Of a DNA stretch of 64,000 nt, positions 27,984 to 37,572 are shown piece after piece. Both the position numbers and the translations under genes were made by a program. Origin of the DNA: Mycolicibacterium thermoresistibile (GTDB lineage Bacteria > Actinomycetota > Actinomycetes > Mycobacteriales > Mycobacteriaceae). The stretch covers positions 2,790,001 through 2,854,000 of the forward strand of contig NZ_LT906483.1 in assembly GCF_900187065.1 (NCBI RefSeq), in the 5' to 3' direction. Each line of letters starts with the position of its first letter. Position 1 is the stretch's first letter. The notes below the pieces were generated by a model, which was given only the letters and a program-made list of their open reading frames with translations, did not search any database and was not told the DNA's origin.

Positions 27984-28007
27984 AGATCACCGTGCCGAGA
28001 TCACCGT
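27980..28007. repeat. 14-base tandem duplication at the pdxT stop codon
   Basis: Two perfect copies of GCCGAGATCACCGT (27980-27993 and 27994-28007). On the coding strand the present stop falls in the junction between copies, while the presumed original ending, also reading V-I-S-A-R-stop, is still legible downstream. Confidence 0.85.
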
Positions 28008-28586
28008 GTCGACAAAGAGTTCGTGGACGCGGCGGTCACCGGTGATCTCCGGGTGGAACGCGGTGGCCAGCACCGCGCCCTGCCGCACCGCGACGATGTG
28101 GCCGGCGGCGCGTGCCAGCACCTGCACACCCGGTCCGACCCGCTCCACCCACGGCGCCCGGATGAACACCGCGTGCACCGGGGCGTCGAGGCCCTCGAAC
28201 TCGATGTCCCCCTCGAACGAGTCGACCTGCCGGCCGAACGCGTTGCGCCGCACCGTCATGTCGATGCCGCCCAGCGGGACGGCGGCCCGCCCCTCGGCGC
28301 CGGCGTCGAGGATCTCACTGGCCAGCAGGATCATGCCGGCGCACGATCCGTAGGCCGGCATCCCGGCGGCCAACCGCGCCCGCAGCGGGTCGAGCAGTTC
28401 GAACTCGCGCAGCAGGTGGCTCATCGTGGTGGACTCCCCGCCGGGGATGACCAGCGCGTCCACCGCGTCGAGGTCGCTGCGCCGCCGCACGGTGACGGCC
28501 TCGGCGCCGGCGGCGTCCAGCGCCGCGAGGTGCTCGCGGGTGTCCCCCTGCAGCGCCAGGACGCCGATGGTCACCCGGGCGCTCAC
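27987..28586 (-). CDS. pdxT: Pyridoxal 5'-phosphate synthase glutaminase subunit PdxT
   Basis: Glutamine amidotransferase that feeds ammonia to PdxS for vitamin B6 synthesis. 199 residues from GTG 28586, which overlaps the tesB stop as GTGA; a much longer opening upstream runs antisense-like through tesB and was ignored. The family start [15 protein letters not shown], the [12 protein letters not shown] motif, the nucleophile Cys in [11 protein letters not shown] near residue 81 and the catalytic His in [10 protein letters not shown] near 178 are all present. Order pdxS-tesB-pdxT equals Rv2606c-Rv2604c. Confidence 0.95.
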   Translation of the reverse strand: MSARVTIGVLALQGDTREHLAALDAAGAEAVTVRRRSDLDAVDALVIPGGESTTMSHLLREFELLDPLRARLAAGMPAYGSCAGMILLASEILDAGAEGRAAVPLGGIDMTVRRNAFGRQVDSFEGDIEFEGLDAPVHAVFIRAPWVERVGPGVQVLARAAGHIVAVRQGAVLATAFHPEITGDRRVHELFVDTVISAR

Positions 28587-29458
28587 GGCCGGGTCTGCGT
28601 CTGCTCGGTCTGGATCTGCTGGGTCCTGGTGAAGTTGCGCGGGTAGCGGGTGAGCCCCTCCTGCATCACCGCGGCCACCATCTCCCCGTACTGGTTGAAG
28701 ATCTGGCCCTGGGTCAGCGCCCGGCCGCCGCAGGCCGACGGCGAGGACTGGTCGTAGAGCAGCCACTCGTCGGCGCGGAACGGCCGCATGAACCACATCG
28801 CGTGATCCAGCGACGCCACCTGCAGGTGGGGCCGCTCCGCGACGTGGTTGACCTGTGCCGACCCCAGCAGGGTCAGGTCGCTCATGTAGGCCAGCGCGCA
28901 GATGTGCAGCACCGGGTCGTCCGGCAGCGGGTCCCGGTGCCGGAACCACACCTGCTGTTGGGACGCCTTGCCGGCGACGCGCTTCAACTTGTCGCGCGGC
29001 ACCACCCGCACATCCCATTCGTCGAACTGGGCGAAGCCGGCGTCGTCGAACGCCCGGGCGGACCGGAAACCGGGCAGATCGTCCGGGGGCGGCGCCTCGG
29101 GCATCGCGTCCTGGTGCTCGATCCCGCTCTGGTCGGTCTGGAACGACGCCGACATCGAGAAGATCACCTCGCCGTGCTGGATCGCGCTGACCCGGCGGGT
29201 GCAGAACGATCCCCCGTCCCGCAGCCGCTCCACGAAGTACACCGTCGGCGCCCGGGCGTCCCCGGGGAGCAGGAAATAGCCGTGCAGCGAGTGCACCTGG
29301 AACTTCGGGTCGACGGTGCGCACCGCCGACACCAGCGACTGGCCGGCGACGTGACCGCCGAACGTGCGTTGCAGGAAGCCGGACTCCGGGCTGAACACCT
29401 TCCCGCGGTAGATGTTGACCTCGAGCTGCTCGAGATCGAGGATCTCCTCGATCGCCAT
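28583..29458 (-). CDS. tesB: Acyl-CoA thioesterase II
   Basis: Double hot-dog thioesterase hydrolysing acyl-CoA to free acid and CoA. 291 residues. The opening [20 protein letters not shown] is typical of TesB, with [17 protein letters not shown] and the late [22 protein letters not shown] segment carrying the catalytic Asp-Gln-Thr site region. It is sandwiched between pdxS and pdxT, nine bases after pdxS, an arrangement kept across mycobacteria though no B6 role is known. Confidence 0.93.
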   Translation of the reverse strand: MAIEEILDLEQLEVNIYRGKVFSPESGFLQRTFGGHVAGQSLVSAVRTVDPKFQVHSLHGYFLLPGDARAPTVYFVERLRDGGSFCTRRVSAIQHGEVIFSMSASFQTDQSGIEHQDAMPEAPPPDDLPGFRSARAFDDAGFAQFDEWDVRVVPRDKLKRVAGKASQQQVWFRHRDPLPDDPVLHICALAYMSDLTLLGSAQVNHVAERPHLQVASLDHAMWFMRPFRADEWLLYDQSSPSACGGRALTQGQIFNQYGEMVAAVMQEGLTRYPRNFTRTQQIQTEQTQTRP

Positions 29459-29467
29459 AGGCGGCGC

Positions 29468-30397
29468 TTACCAGCCGCGTTCGGCGAGCCGATGCGGAAC
29501 CGGCACGTCGGCGACGTTGATGCCGACCATCGGTTCGCCCAGATTGCGCGACACCTTCGCCAGCACGTCCGGATCGTCGTAGAACGTCGTCGCCTTCACG
29601 ATCGCGGCGGCCCGCTGCTCCGGATTGCCGGATTTGAAGATCCCCGAGCCGACGAACACACCCTCGGCGCCCAGCTGCATCATCATCGCCGCATCGGCCG
29701 GGGTGGCGATACCGCCCGCGGTGAACAACGTCACCGGCAGCTTGCCGGTCCGCGCGACCTCGGCGACCAGTTCGTAGGGCGCCTGCAATTCCTTTGCCGC
29801 AACGTACAACTCGTCTTCGGGCAGCGCCGACAGCCGACGGATCTCGGCGCGGATCTGCCGCATGTGGGTGGTGGCGTTGGACACGTCGCCGGTGCCGGCC
29901 TCACCCTTGGACCGGATCATCGCCGCACCCTCGGCGATGCGCCGCAGGGCCTCACCGAGGTTGGTGGCGCCGCACACGAACGGCACGGTGAACTTCCACT
30001 TGTCGATGTGGTGGGTGTAGTCGGCCGGGGTGAGCACCTCGGACTCGTCGATGTAGTCGACGCCGAGGCTCTGCAGGATCTGCGCCTCCACGAAGTGGCC
30101 GATGCGGACCTTGGCCATCACCGGGATGGTGACCGCGTTGATGATGCCCTCGATCAGGTCGGGGTCACTCATCCGGGCCACACCACCCTGGGCGCGGATA
30201 TCCGCAGGTACCCGCTCCAGCGCCATCACCGCCACCGCTCCGGCGCCCTCGGCAATGCGGGCCTGCTCGGGGGTGACGACGTCCATGATGACCCCGCCCT
30301 TGAGCATCTCGGCCATGCCGCGCTTCACACGGGCCGTACCGGTCTGCGCACCGTCGGCCGAACCGTTCGGGCCGACGGCCTTATCGCGGGTCTCCAC
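29468..30397 (-). CDS. pdxS: Pyridoxal 5'-phosphate synthase subunit PdxS
   Basis: Lyase subunit that assembles pyridoxal phosphate from ribose 5-phosphate, glyceraldehyde 3-phosphate and ammonia. About 309 residues. The [20 protein letters not shown] opening, the Lys-containing [13 protein letters not shown] and the phosphate-binding [20 protein letters not shown] match the family tightly. The start is probably GTG 30397: the GGAGGAG site is directly adjacent to the more upstream ATG 30403 (no spacing) but six bases from this GTG. It leads a pdxS-tesB-pdxT operon. Confidence 0.95.
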   Translation of the reverse strand: METRDKAVGPNGSADGAQTGTARVKRGMAEMLKGGVIMDVVTPEQARIAEGAGAVAVMALERVPADIRAQGGVARMSDPDLIEGIINAVTIPVMAKVRIGHFVEAQILQSLGVDYIDESEVLTPADYTHHIDKWKFTVPFVCGATNLGEALRRIAEGAAMIRSKGEAGTGDVSNATTHMRQIRAEIRRLSALPEDELYVAAKELQAPYELVAEVARTGKLPVTLFTAGGIATPADAAMMMQLGAEGVFVGSGIFKSGNPEQRAAAIVKATTFYDDPDVLAKVSRNLGEPMVGINVADVPVPHRLAERGW

Positions 30398-30463
30398 TGT
30401 CATCTCCTCCACTTAGGTGCTCCCGCCAGTCTAAGGGTGCCGCCAAATCGGATATTCCCGCAG

Positions 30464-31522
30464 TCAGCGGATCGATTCGGGCTCCGCGGCCCGTGTGGCG
30501 CCGAACGCCGCGGGGTGATCGGCCAATTCGTTGGCCCGGGCCAGCAACTCGCCCAACTGCAGCGGATAGACGGTCTCCCCGCGGGCGGCCAGCTCGGTGA
30601 TCGTCGCCGCATCACACCAGCGGTGCCCGTGGATGTACTGCCGCTCCAGACCGCTTCGCCCCGACGACGACGGTTCGAACCGGCGGGTGCGGTAGATGAA
30701 GAACGTCTCCTCGCTGCGCACCACCGCGCCGTTGAAGTCCAGCAGCGCATCGCGCCGCCACACCGGGCCGATCAGATCGCCGGGATCGACGCGCAGCCCG
30801 GTCTCCTCGGCCAGCTCACGCGCCGCGGCCTCGGCCAACGACTCCTCCTGCTGGACCGCGCCGCCCACGGTGAACCACCACCGCCGGGGCGGTTCGTCAC
30901 CGTCGCGGGCCGGGTCGGACCCGCAGAACAGCAGCACCGCACCGTGCTCGTCGAGCAGGATGACCCGTGCCGAGGACCGCCGGGTCACCGCAGTGGCGTC
31001 CCGCGCGATGCCCACCCCGGCCCGTTCGACGATCTCGAAATAGGTTGGCAGCGGAGCCCTTCCGCCCAGCCGCAGCAGGCGGACCAACGTCCGCTCACGC
31101 AGCGCCAGGGTGTCGCGCACCGCGTCGTTGTGGAACCGGCGGGCCAGCACCACCCGTGCCTCGGCGTCGGCCAACTCGGCCACCAGCCCCACCGGCAGCG
31201 ACACCGGATCCACCAGCGCCAACTCGGCGGACAGTTCGTTCTCGGCGTTCTCCCGCAGCGACCGCGGCGCCCGCTCGGCGGCGTCGGCCAGGGCGGTCAG
31301 CCGGCGGGCCTGTGGACCCGCCCCGTAGGCCTCGATCGCGACGGCGCGGGCCACCACCGCGCGCCGGGCCAGCGCCGCGTCCAGGGCCTGCCAGGACAGG
31401 TCGTAGCGCACGTGCAGCCGGTCCAGCCGGTTGGCGGTCTGATACGCCCACACCCCCGCGACCGCCAGCACCACGACCAGCACCGCCAGGGTGGCGAAAA
31501 TCACCCAGGTGATCACCGGCAC
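30464..31522 (-). CDS. Membrane-anchored Nudix hydrolase (Rv2609c-type)
   Basis: 352 residues. A hydrophobic helix spans residues 4-27, then about 130 residues of helical, probably coiled-coil sequence, and a C-terminal Nudix domain with the box GAVQQEESLAEAAARELAEE followed by TG (G-x5-E-x7-REUXEEXGU). It should hydrolyse a nucleoside diphosphate-linked compound; the substrate is not known. The anchor sequence orients the catalytic domain to one side of the membrane, most likely the cytoplasm. It follows pimA by 22 bases at the end of the PIM gene chain. Confidence 0.85.
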   Translation of the reverse strand: MPVITWVIFATLAVLVVVLAVAGVWAYQTANRLDRLHVRYDLSWQALDAALARRAVVARAVAIEAYGAGPQARRLTALADAAERAPRSLRENAENELSAELALVDPVSLPVGLVAELADAEARVVLARRFHNDAVRDTLALRERTLVRLLRLGGRAPLPTYFEIVERAGVGIARDATAVTRRSSARVILLDEHGAVLLFCGSDPARDGDEPPRRWWFTVGGAVQQEESLAEAAARELAEETGLRVDPGDLIGPVWRRDALLDFNGAVVRSEETFFIYRTRRFEPSSSGRSGLERQYIHGHRWCDAATITELAARGETVYPLQLGELLARANELADHPAAFGATRAAEPESIR

Positions 31523-31544
31523 ACCACCGTCGGGGCGCGGGCGA

Positions 31545-32669
31545 TCACGTGGCGACCCTCACCTTGGCGCCGGCGCTCGCGACGGTCTCGTACACCCGCA
31601 TGATCTGACCGGCCACCACCGACCAGTCGTAGCGCCGGACCGCCTCCGCGGCCACCTCGATGTAGCGCTGCCGCAGCGCGTCGTCGCCGAGCACCTCCAG
31701 CAGACCCTGCGCCAGCGCGGCCGGGTCGTCGACCGGCACCAGGCGGCCGGCCTGCCCGTCGAGCAGCACCCGGCGGAATGCGTCCAGCTCGCTGGCCACC
31801 ACCGCGGTGCCGGCGGCCATCGCCTCCACCAGCACGATGCCGAAACTCTCACCCCCGATGTGGGGTGCGCAGTACACGTCGGCGCTGCGCATCGCCGACG
31901 CCTTGGTGGCGTCGTCGACCTGACCGAGGAACCGCAGATGCCGGGCGTAGCGGCCGGCCTTTCCGCGCAGCTCCTGCTCGTCACCGCGGCCGACGATGAG
32001 GATCTCGATCTCCGGATACCGTCCGACCAGCGCGGGCAGGGCGCCGAGCAGCACCGCCATCCCCTTGCGCGGCTCGTCGTAGCGGCCGAGGAACAGCACC
32101 GTGCGGCCCGGCCGTGGGTATCCGTCCAGCAGCGGCGCCTCGGCGAACGACGCCACGTCGACCCCGTTGGGGATCTCCACCGCATCCGAGCCGAGCGCCT
32201 CCATCTGCCAGCGCCGGGCCAGATCCGACACCGCGATCCGGCCCACGATCTTCTCGTGGTAGGGCCGCAGGATTCCCTGGAAGACGCTGAGCGTCAACGA
32301 CTTCGTCGTCGACGTGTGGAAGGTCGCCACGATCGGACCCTCGGCGGCCTGCAACGCCAGCATCGACAGGCTCGGCGCGTTGGGCTCATGCAGATGCAGG
32401 ACGTCGAACTGTCCCTCGGCCAGCCACTTCTTGACCTTGCGGTGGGTGGCCGGACCGAACCGCAGCCGCGCCACCGATCCGTTGTAGGGAATCGGCACCG
32501 CCCTGCCGCCGGAGACCACGTAGTCGGGCAACCGCACCTGCGGCGAGAACGGCGCCAGCACGCTCACCTCGTGGCCGCGGGCCCGCATCACCTCCGCCAG
32601 CTGAAGCACATGGGCCTGCACCCCGCCGGGCACGTCGAACGAGTAGGGGCACACCATCCCGATGCGCAC
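31545..32669 (-). CDS. pimA: Phosphatidyl-myo-inositol alpha-mannosyltransferase PimA
   Basis: GT4 glycosyltransferase that adds the first mannose from GDP-mannose to phosphatidylinositol on the cytoplasmic face, the committing step to PIMs, lipomannan and lipoarabinomannan. 374 residues. N-terminal GGVQAHVLQLAEVMRARGHEV forms the acceptor side; the nucleotide-sugar motif is GGESFGIVLVEAMAAGTAV with the E-x7-E pair. The basic helix region near 65-80 (SVARLRFGPATHRKVKKW) matches the membrane-binding surface. GTG 32669 follows the patA stop directly (TGAGTG). Confidence 0.96.
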   Translation of the reverse strand: MRIGMVCPYSFDVPGGVQAHVLQLAEVMRARGHEVSVLAPFSPQVRLPDYVVSGGRAVPIPYNGSVARLRFGPATHRKVKKWLAEGQFDVLHLHEPNAPSLSMLALQAAEGPIVATFHTSTTKSLTLSVFQGILRPYHEKIVGRIAVSDLARRWQMEALGSDAVEIPNGVDVASFAEAPLLDGYPRPGRTVLFLGRYDEPRKGMAVLLGALPALVGRYPEIEILIVGRGDEQELRGKAGRYARHLRFLGQVDDATKASAMRSADVYCAPHIGGESFGIVLVEAMAAGTAVVASELDAFRRVLLDGQAGRLVPVDDPAALAQGLLEVLGDDALRQRYIEVAAEAVRRYDWSVVAGQIMRVYETVASAGAKVRVAT

Positions 32670-33587
32670 TCAGCTCGCCTCCAACTTCCTCCGACGCTGC
32701 TCCGGCAAATCCGCCAGCCACTGCGGCTGCAGCATATGCCAGTCGGCGGGGTGTGCGGCGATGTTGGCGGCAAACACATCGGCCAGCGCCTGGGTGATCA
32801 CGCCGACGTCCCCGGAGGACACGTCGATCGGCGGGTAGACCTGCATGCCCCAGCCGTCCGGCTCGAACCACAGGTGAGCGGGCAGCAGCACGGCGCCGGT
32901 CTCCAGCGCCAACCTGGCCGGCCCGGCCGGCATCCGGGTCAGCTCACCGAAGAAGTCCACCTGCACCCCGGACCGGGTGAGGTCACGGTCGGCCATCAGG
33001 CACACCACCCGGTTGGCGCGCAGCCGCTCGCACAGCACCTCGAACGGCGGCCGGTCGCCCCCGGTGTGCGGCAGCACCTCGAATCCCAGGCTCTCCCGGT
33101 AGGCGATGAACCGGTTCGCCAGCGACTCGGGCCGCAGCCGCTCGGCCACCGTGGTGAACGGGCCGTGGTTCTGCACCAACCACACCCCGGCCATATCCCA
33201 GTTGCCGCTGTGCGGCAACGCGATCACCGCCCCGCGCCCGGCGTCCAGCGCCGCCCACAGGTAGTCGATGTCGTTGACCGTCAACTGCCGGCCCAGCGCC
33301 CGGTGGTCCATGGTGGGCAGCCGGAACGCCTCCCGCCAGTACCTGGCGTAGGAGGACAGCGACGCCCGTATCAGGTCGTCGGGCACCTGCTCCGGGGCCA
33401 CCCCGAGCACCCGGGCCAGATTGCGGCGCAGCTGGTCGGGACCGCCGTCGCGGGCCGCCCAGCGGGCACCGGCCTCGAACGCGCCGCGGGCCACCGATTC
33501 GGGCAGCGCCCGCACCAGCCGCCAGCCCGCCGCGTAACTCCAGTCGCTGAGGCGACCGGTCAGCGGACTGTCGGCGCCGTCGCTCAC
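32670..33587 (-). CDS. patA: Phosphatidylinositol mannoside acyltransferase PatA
   Basis: Membrane-associated acyltransferase that transfers a fatty acyl group from acyl-CoA to the 6-position of the first mannose of PIMs. 305 residues. The HX4D catalytic motif is HSGNWD in VIALPHSGNWDMAGVW near residue 125. A charged acyl-binding motif LMADRDLTRSGVQVDFFG follows. GTG 33587 overlaps the pgsA stop as GTGA. A longer opening to 33962 runs antisense-like across pgsA and was discarded. Equivalent to Rv2611c. Confidence 0.94.
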   Translation of the reverse strand: MSDGADSPLTGRLSDWSYAAGWRLVRALPESVARGAFEAGARWAARDGGPDQLRRNLARVLGVAPEQVPDDLIRASLSSYARYWREAFRLPTMDHRALGRQLTVNDIDYLWAALDAGRGAVIALPHSGNWDMAGVWLVQNHGPFTTVAERLRPESLANRFIAYRESLGFEVLPHTGGDRPPFEVLCERLRANRVVCLMADRDLTRSGVQVDFFGELTRMPAGPARLALETGAVLLPAHLWFEPDGWGMQVYPPIDVSSGDVGVITQALADVFAANIAAHPADWHMLQPQWLADLPEQRRRKLEAS

Positions 33588-34258
33588 GACTCCCCCGGTT
33601 CGGACCGGTCCCCGGGCCCGTCGGACCCGTCGGCGCCGCCCGCGGGTTCCAGCGGGTCCGTCGCGCCGGGTGAGCGCCGCACGGTGTGCAGCCGCTGCAG
33701 CACGGTGATCACACTGGCCACCGCCAGCACCCACAACGCGACCGGCAGCGCCCACGGCAGCGGCACCACCGGCAGATCGCTCAACCCCGCACCGAGCGTG
33801 ACGATCACCAGCCGCTCCGGGCGTTCGATGATGCCGCCGTCGCCGCGCAGGCCGCTCGCCTCCGCGCGGGCCTTGATGTAGGAGATGACCTGCGAGGTCA
33901 CCAGGCAGATCAGGATGGCGACCGCCAGCGGCGCGTCGTCGAGGCCGAACACCGCCCACCACAGCAGACCGCAGAACACCGCCCCGTCGGCGATCCGGTC
34001 GCAGGTGGCGTCGAGCACCGCGCCGAACCGCCGCCCGCCGCCGCTCTCCCGGGCCATCGCCCCGTCGAGCATGTCGGCCAGCACGAAGAACGCCACCACC
34101 GCCGAACCCCAGAACAGCTGCCCCATCGGGTACAGCGTCAAGGCGCCCAGCACGGTGCCCGCGGTGCCCAGGATCGTGATGCTGTCCGGGGTGAACCCGA
34201 TCCGCAGCGCGGCCCGGGCCGCCGGCCGGGACAACCTGGTGTAGGCCGCCCGGGTCAT
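33584..34258 (-). CDS. pgsA: Phosphatidylinositol phosphate synthase PgsA
   Basis: CDP-alcohol phosphatidyltransferase joining CDP-diacylglycerol and inositol 1-phosphate. The motif D-G-x2-A-R-x8-G-x3-D-x3-D is intact as DGAMARESGGGRRFGAVLDA plus TCD near residues 62-84. About six membrane helices follow the family pattern. The C-terminus is a charged tail. ATG 34258 is the first usual start codon, but the family normally has six or seven more residues; an in-frame CTG at 34276 encodes a fitting N-terminus and has a GGGGGG stretch six bases before it, so the true start may be CTG. Confidence 0.93.
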   Translation of the reverse strand: MTRAAYTRLSRPAARAALRIGFTPDSITILGTAGTVLGALTLYPMGQLFWGSAVVAFFVLADMLDGAMARESGGGRRFGAVLDATCDRIADGAVFCGLLWWAVFGLDDAPLAVAILICLVTSQVISYIKARAEASGLRGDGGIIERPERLVIVTLGAGLSDLPVVPLPWALPVALWVLAVASVITVLQRLHTVRRSPGATDPLEPAGGADGSDGPGDRSEPGES

Positions 34259-34292
34259 CAGATAGAAGTTGCTCAGCGTTCGCCCCCCGTCG

Positions 34293-34901
34293 TCACTGTT
34301 GCTCGGACTGTCTGGCCCACTCGGCGGCCAACAGGCGACGGGTCTCGCGGAGAAGCTGCGGAACCACCTTGGAACCGCCGATGATCGTGATGAAGTTGGC
34401 GTCCCCGCTCCACCGCGGCACGACGTGCAGGTGCAGATGGTCGGCGAGCGAACCACCGGCCGACGCACCGAGGTTCAGCCCGACGTTGAACCCGTGCGGC
34501 CGGGACACCGCCTTGATGACGCGGATCGCCTTCTGGGTGAACGCCATCAGCTCGGCGGTCTCCTCGACGGTCAGGTTCTCCAGTTCGGCCACCCGGCGGT
34601 ACGGCACCACCATCAGATGCCCGGGGTTGTACGGGTAGAGGTTGAGCACCGCGTACACCAGTTCGCCGCGCGCCACCACCAGGCCGTCCTCGTCGGTCAT
34701 GGCGGGGATGTCGGTGAACGGCTGCTCGGATCTGGCCGATCCGCTGCCGTCCCGCCGCTTGGGCGCCTCGGCGATGTAGCTCATCCGGTGCGGCGTCCAC
34801 AACCGCTGCAGATGGTCGGGCTCGCCCGGACCCTGGTCGACGATCGTCCTCTCGTCGCCCAGCTCGCGGTCCCGGCCCTCATTGTTGTGTCCGGCCGTCA
34901 C
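34293..34901 (-). CDS. HIT-family protein, AP4A phosphorylase-type (Rv2613c)
   Basis: 202-residue histidine-triad nucleotide hydrolase/transferase. The triad [10 protein letters not shown] is near residue 157, preceded by [17 protein letters not shown]. The N-terminal [17 protein letters not shown] is the standard HIT opening. The M. tuberculosis counterpart has been described as a diadenosine tetraphosphate phosphorylase. GTG 34901 overlaps the thrS stop as GTGA. It precedes pgsA by a short gap, linking tRNA charging with phospholipid synthesis in one transcription unit. Confidence 0.9.
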   Translation of the reverse strand: MTAGHNNEGRDRELGDERTIVDQGPGEPDHLQRLWTPHRMSYIAEAPKRRDGSGSARSEQPFTDIPAMTDEDGLVVARGELVYAVLNLYPYNPGHLMVVPYRRVAELENLTVEETAELMAFTQKAIRVIKAVSRPHGFNVGLNLGASAGGSLADHLHLHVVPRWSGDANFITIIGGSKVVPQLLRETRRLLAAEWARQSEQQ

Positions 34902-36976
34902 GACACCTCGCCCGCCTTCGCGCCCGGCTCCACGTCCGCCTTCACCAGTTCGGCTGTCGGAGTGGAGTTCTCCCGCCGCGCGATCCACGCCACGATCGCC
35001 TCGACGGCCGCGTCGCGCGGGACGCCGTTGAGCTGGCTGCGGTCCCCGAACCGGAAGCTCACCGCGCCGTTCTCGATGTCGCGGTCCCCCGCCAACAGCA
35101 TGAACGGCACCTTCTGGTTGGTGTGGTTGACGATCTTCTTGGCCATCCGGTCGTCGCTGGTGTCCACCTCCACCCGCACACCGTGGGAGCGCAGTTGGGC
35201 GGCAACGTCTTCCAGATAACCGATGTGGTCGTCGGCGACCGGGATGCCGACCACCTGCACGGGCGCCAGCCAGGCCGGGAACGCGCCCGCGTAGTGCTCG
35301 GTGAGCACCCCGAAGAACCGCTCGATCGAACCGAACAGCGCGCGGTGGATCAGCACCGGACGCTGCCGGCTGCCGTCGGCGGCGGTGTACTCCAGCTCGA
35401 ACCGCTCGGGCATGTTGAAGTCCAGCTGGATGGTCGACATCTGCCAGTTGCGGCCCAGCGCATCCTTGACCTGCACGGAGATCTTCGGGCCGTAGAACGC
35501 CGCCCCGCCCGGGTCGGGCACCAGCTCCAGCCCCGACCCCTCGGCCACCTCGCGCAGCGTCTCGGTGGCCTGCTCCCACAGCTCCTCGGAGCCGACGAAC
35601 TTCTCCGGATCCCTGGTGGACAGCTCCAGGTAGTAGTCGTCGAGCCCGTAGTCGGCCAACAGGTCCAGCACGAACCTCAGCAGCGACGCCAGCTCGTCGC
35701 GCATCTGCTCGTGGGTGCAGTAGATGTGCGCGTCGTCCTGGGTCATCCCGCGCACCCGGGTCAACCCGTGCACCACCCCGGATTTCTCGTAGCGGTACAC
35801 CGACCCGAACTCGAAGAGCCGCAACGGCAGTTCGCGGTACGACCGCCCCCGCGACCGGTAGATCAGGTGGTGCATGGGGCAGTTCATCGGCTTGAGGTAG
35901 TAGTTCTGCCCCGGTTTGCGCACCGTGCCGTCCTCGTTGTATTCGGCATCGATGTGCATGGGCGGGAACATGCCGTCGGCGTACCACTCCAGATGGCCGG
36001 AGGTGACGTACAGCTGTTCCTTGGTGATGTGCGGGGTGTTGACGAACTCGTAGCCCGCCTCCAGGTGCTTGCGCCGCGAGTAGTCCTCGAGCTCACGGCG
36101 CACCACACCGCCCCTGGGATGGAAGACCGGTAGGCCCGAGCCCAGTTCGTCGGGGAAGCTGAACAGGTCGAGCTCGACCCCGAGCTTGCGGTGGTCGCGC
36201 CGCTGGGCTTCCTCGAGCAGCTCCAGGTAGCGGTCCAGCGCCTCCTGGGACTCCCAGGCGGTGCCGTAGATCCGCTGCATGCTGGCGTTGTTCTGATCAC
36301 CGCGCCAGTAGGCGGCCGACGTCCGGGTCAGCTTGAACGCCGGGATGTAGCGGGTGGTGGGGATGTGCGGGCCACGGCACAGATCGCTCCACACCCGCTC
36401 CCGGGTGCGCGGGTTGAGGTTGTCGTAGGCGGTCAGCTCGTCCCCGCCGACCTCCATCACCTCCGGGTCGCCGGACTTGTCGTCGACGAGTTCGAGTTTG
36501 TACGGCTCGTCGGCCAGGTCCCGCCGGGCCTCGTCCTCGGAGGCGTAGACGCGGCGGGCGAACAGCTGGCCCTCCTTGATGATCTTGCGCATCCGCTTCT
36601 CCAGCGCCTCGAGGTCCTCGGGCGTGAAGGCGCGGTCGACGTCGAAGTCGTAGTAGAAGCCGTCGGTGATGGGCGGGCCGATGCCCAGCTTGGCCTCGGG
36701 AAACATCTCCTGCACCGCCTGGGCGAGCACGTGGGCTGCGGAGTGCCGGATAACGCTGCGGCCCTCCTCGCTGTTGGCGGGCACCGGGATCACCTCGACG
36801 TCGGTGTCGGGCGTCCAGCTGAGGTCACGCAGTTTTCCGGAGGGATCGCGGACCACGACGACGGCGTCGGGGGCGCCCCGGCCGGGCAGCCCCGCAGCCC
36901 GGACCGCCTCGCCGGCAGTGGTCCCCGCGGCGACCCGGATCGGGGCTGCGGGGGCGGCGGTTGCGACGGCACTCAT
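34898..36976 (-). CDS. thrS: Threonyl-tRNA synthetase
   Basis: Class II synthetase with editing domain, 692 residues. An N-terminal TGS-like domain is followed by the editing domain ([18 protein letters not shown] with the HxxxH signature near 78). The catalytic core has the zinc ligands in [27 protein letters not shown] and [17 protein letters not shown]. The C-terminal anticodon domain starts near 590. ATG 36976 is used. First gene of the thrS-HIT-pgsA-patA-pimA-Nudix chain. Confidence 0.97.
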   Translation of the reverse strand: MSAVATAAPAAPIRVAAGTTAGEAVRAAGLPGRGAPDAVVVVRDPSGKLRDLSWTPDTDVEVIPVPANSEEGRSVIRHSAAHVLAQAVQEMFPEAKLGIGPPITDGFYYDFDVDRAFTPEDLEALEKRMRKIIKEGQLFARRVYASEDEARRDLADEPYKLELVDDKSGDPEVMEVGGDELTAYDNLNPRTRERVWSDLCRGPHIPTTRYIPAFKLTRTSAAYWRGDQNNASMQRIYGTAWESQEALDRYLELLEEAQRRDHRKLGVELDLFSFPDELGSGLPVFHPRGGVVRRELEDYSRRKHLEAGYEFVNTPHITKEQLYVTSGHLEWYADGMFPPMHIDAEYNEDGTVRKPGQNYYLKPMNCPMHHLIYRSRGRSYRELPLRLFEFGSVYRYEKSGVVHGLTRVRGMTQDDAHIYCTHEQMRDELASLLRFVLDLLADYGLDDYYLELSTRDPEKFVGSEELWEQATETLREVAEGSGLELVPDPGGAAFYGPKISVQVKDALGRNWQMSTIQLDFNMPERFELEYTAADGSRQRPVLIHRALFGSIERFFGVLTEHYAGAFPAWLAPVQVVGIPVADDHIGYLEDVAAQLRSHGVRVEVDTSDDRMAKKIVNHTNQKVPFMLLAGDRDIENGAVSFRFGDRSQLNGVPRDAAVEAIVAWIARRENSTPTAELVKADVEPGAKAGEVS

Positions 36977-37045
36977 CGGGCTCTCTCCATCACGTCGAAG
37001 GTGGTCAACGGGGTCGGACGCGACCCATGCTATCGGGACGCGCGG

Positions 37046-37546
37046 TCACGACCCGATGCCGATGGGGCTTCTCAGCCACGGCCGATCGACGCCGAACAGG
37101 GCCGCGCCCCAGCCGACCGCACCGACCACCCACAGCGTCACGATCACCACCACGGCGGTGAGGACCGCGCCCAGGGCCTGCACCGCCGGATGCTGCCGGC
37201 CCAGCCAGTCCATCACCGCGTCGTAGCGGGCCTTGGTGAACCGCAGCGAACGCTGCGCCCAGGCGAACTCGGTGGCCAGCAGCGCCAGGCCGAGGAAGAA
37301 GATGGCCCAGCCCGGACCCGGGTACGGGATCGCGATGATGCCGATCACCACCACCACCAACCCGACCACCCCGACCGTGCTGCGGTAGACGGCGTTGAGG
37401 ATCCGCCGCCGGCGCAGCTGTTCGCGCCGGGCAGCCAGCCACTGCCGCCGGGCGGTCAGCCGGTGTCGCCACCCGGAGGTCGGTGCGGCGGAGAACCCGT
37501 CGGTTTCCGGTGCCGGCCGGTGCTGTTCGGATGGTTGTACGCTCAC
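37046..37546 (-). CDS. TIGR02611-type small membrane protein
   Basis: 166 residues from GTG 37546. A basic Arg-rich N-terminal region (residues 28-60) precedes two adjacent hydrophobic segments (VYRSTVGVVGLVVVVIGIIA and PGPGWAIFFLGLALLATEF), then a second pair after an amphipathic stretch. The GPGWAIFFLGL segment is the hallmark of the TIGR02611 actinobacterial family (Rv2616-like position). Function unknown. Convergent with nothing; reads toward thrS with a 69-base gap. Confidence 0.8.
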   Translation of the reverse strand: MSVQPSEQHRPAPETDGFSAAPTSGWRHRLTARRQWLAARREQLRRRRILNAVYRSTVGVVGLVVVVIGIIAIPYPGPGWAIFFLGLALLATEFAWAQRSLRFTKARYDAVMDWLGRQHPAVQALGAVLTAVVVIVTLWVVGAVGWGAALFGVDRPWLRSPIGIGS

Positions 37547-37572
37547 CCCACCACGGTATGGGGTCGCGGCGC

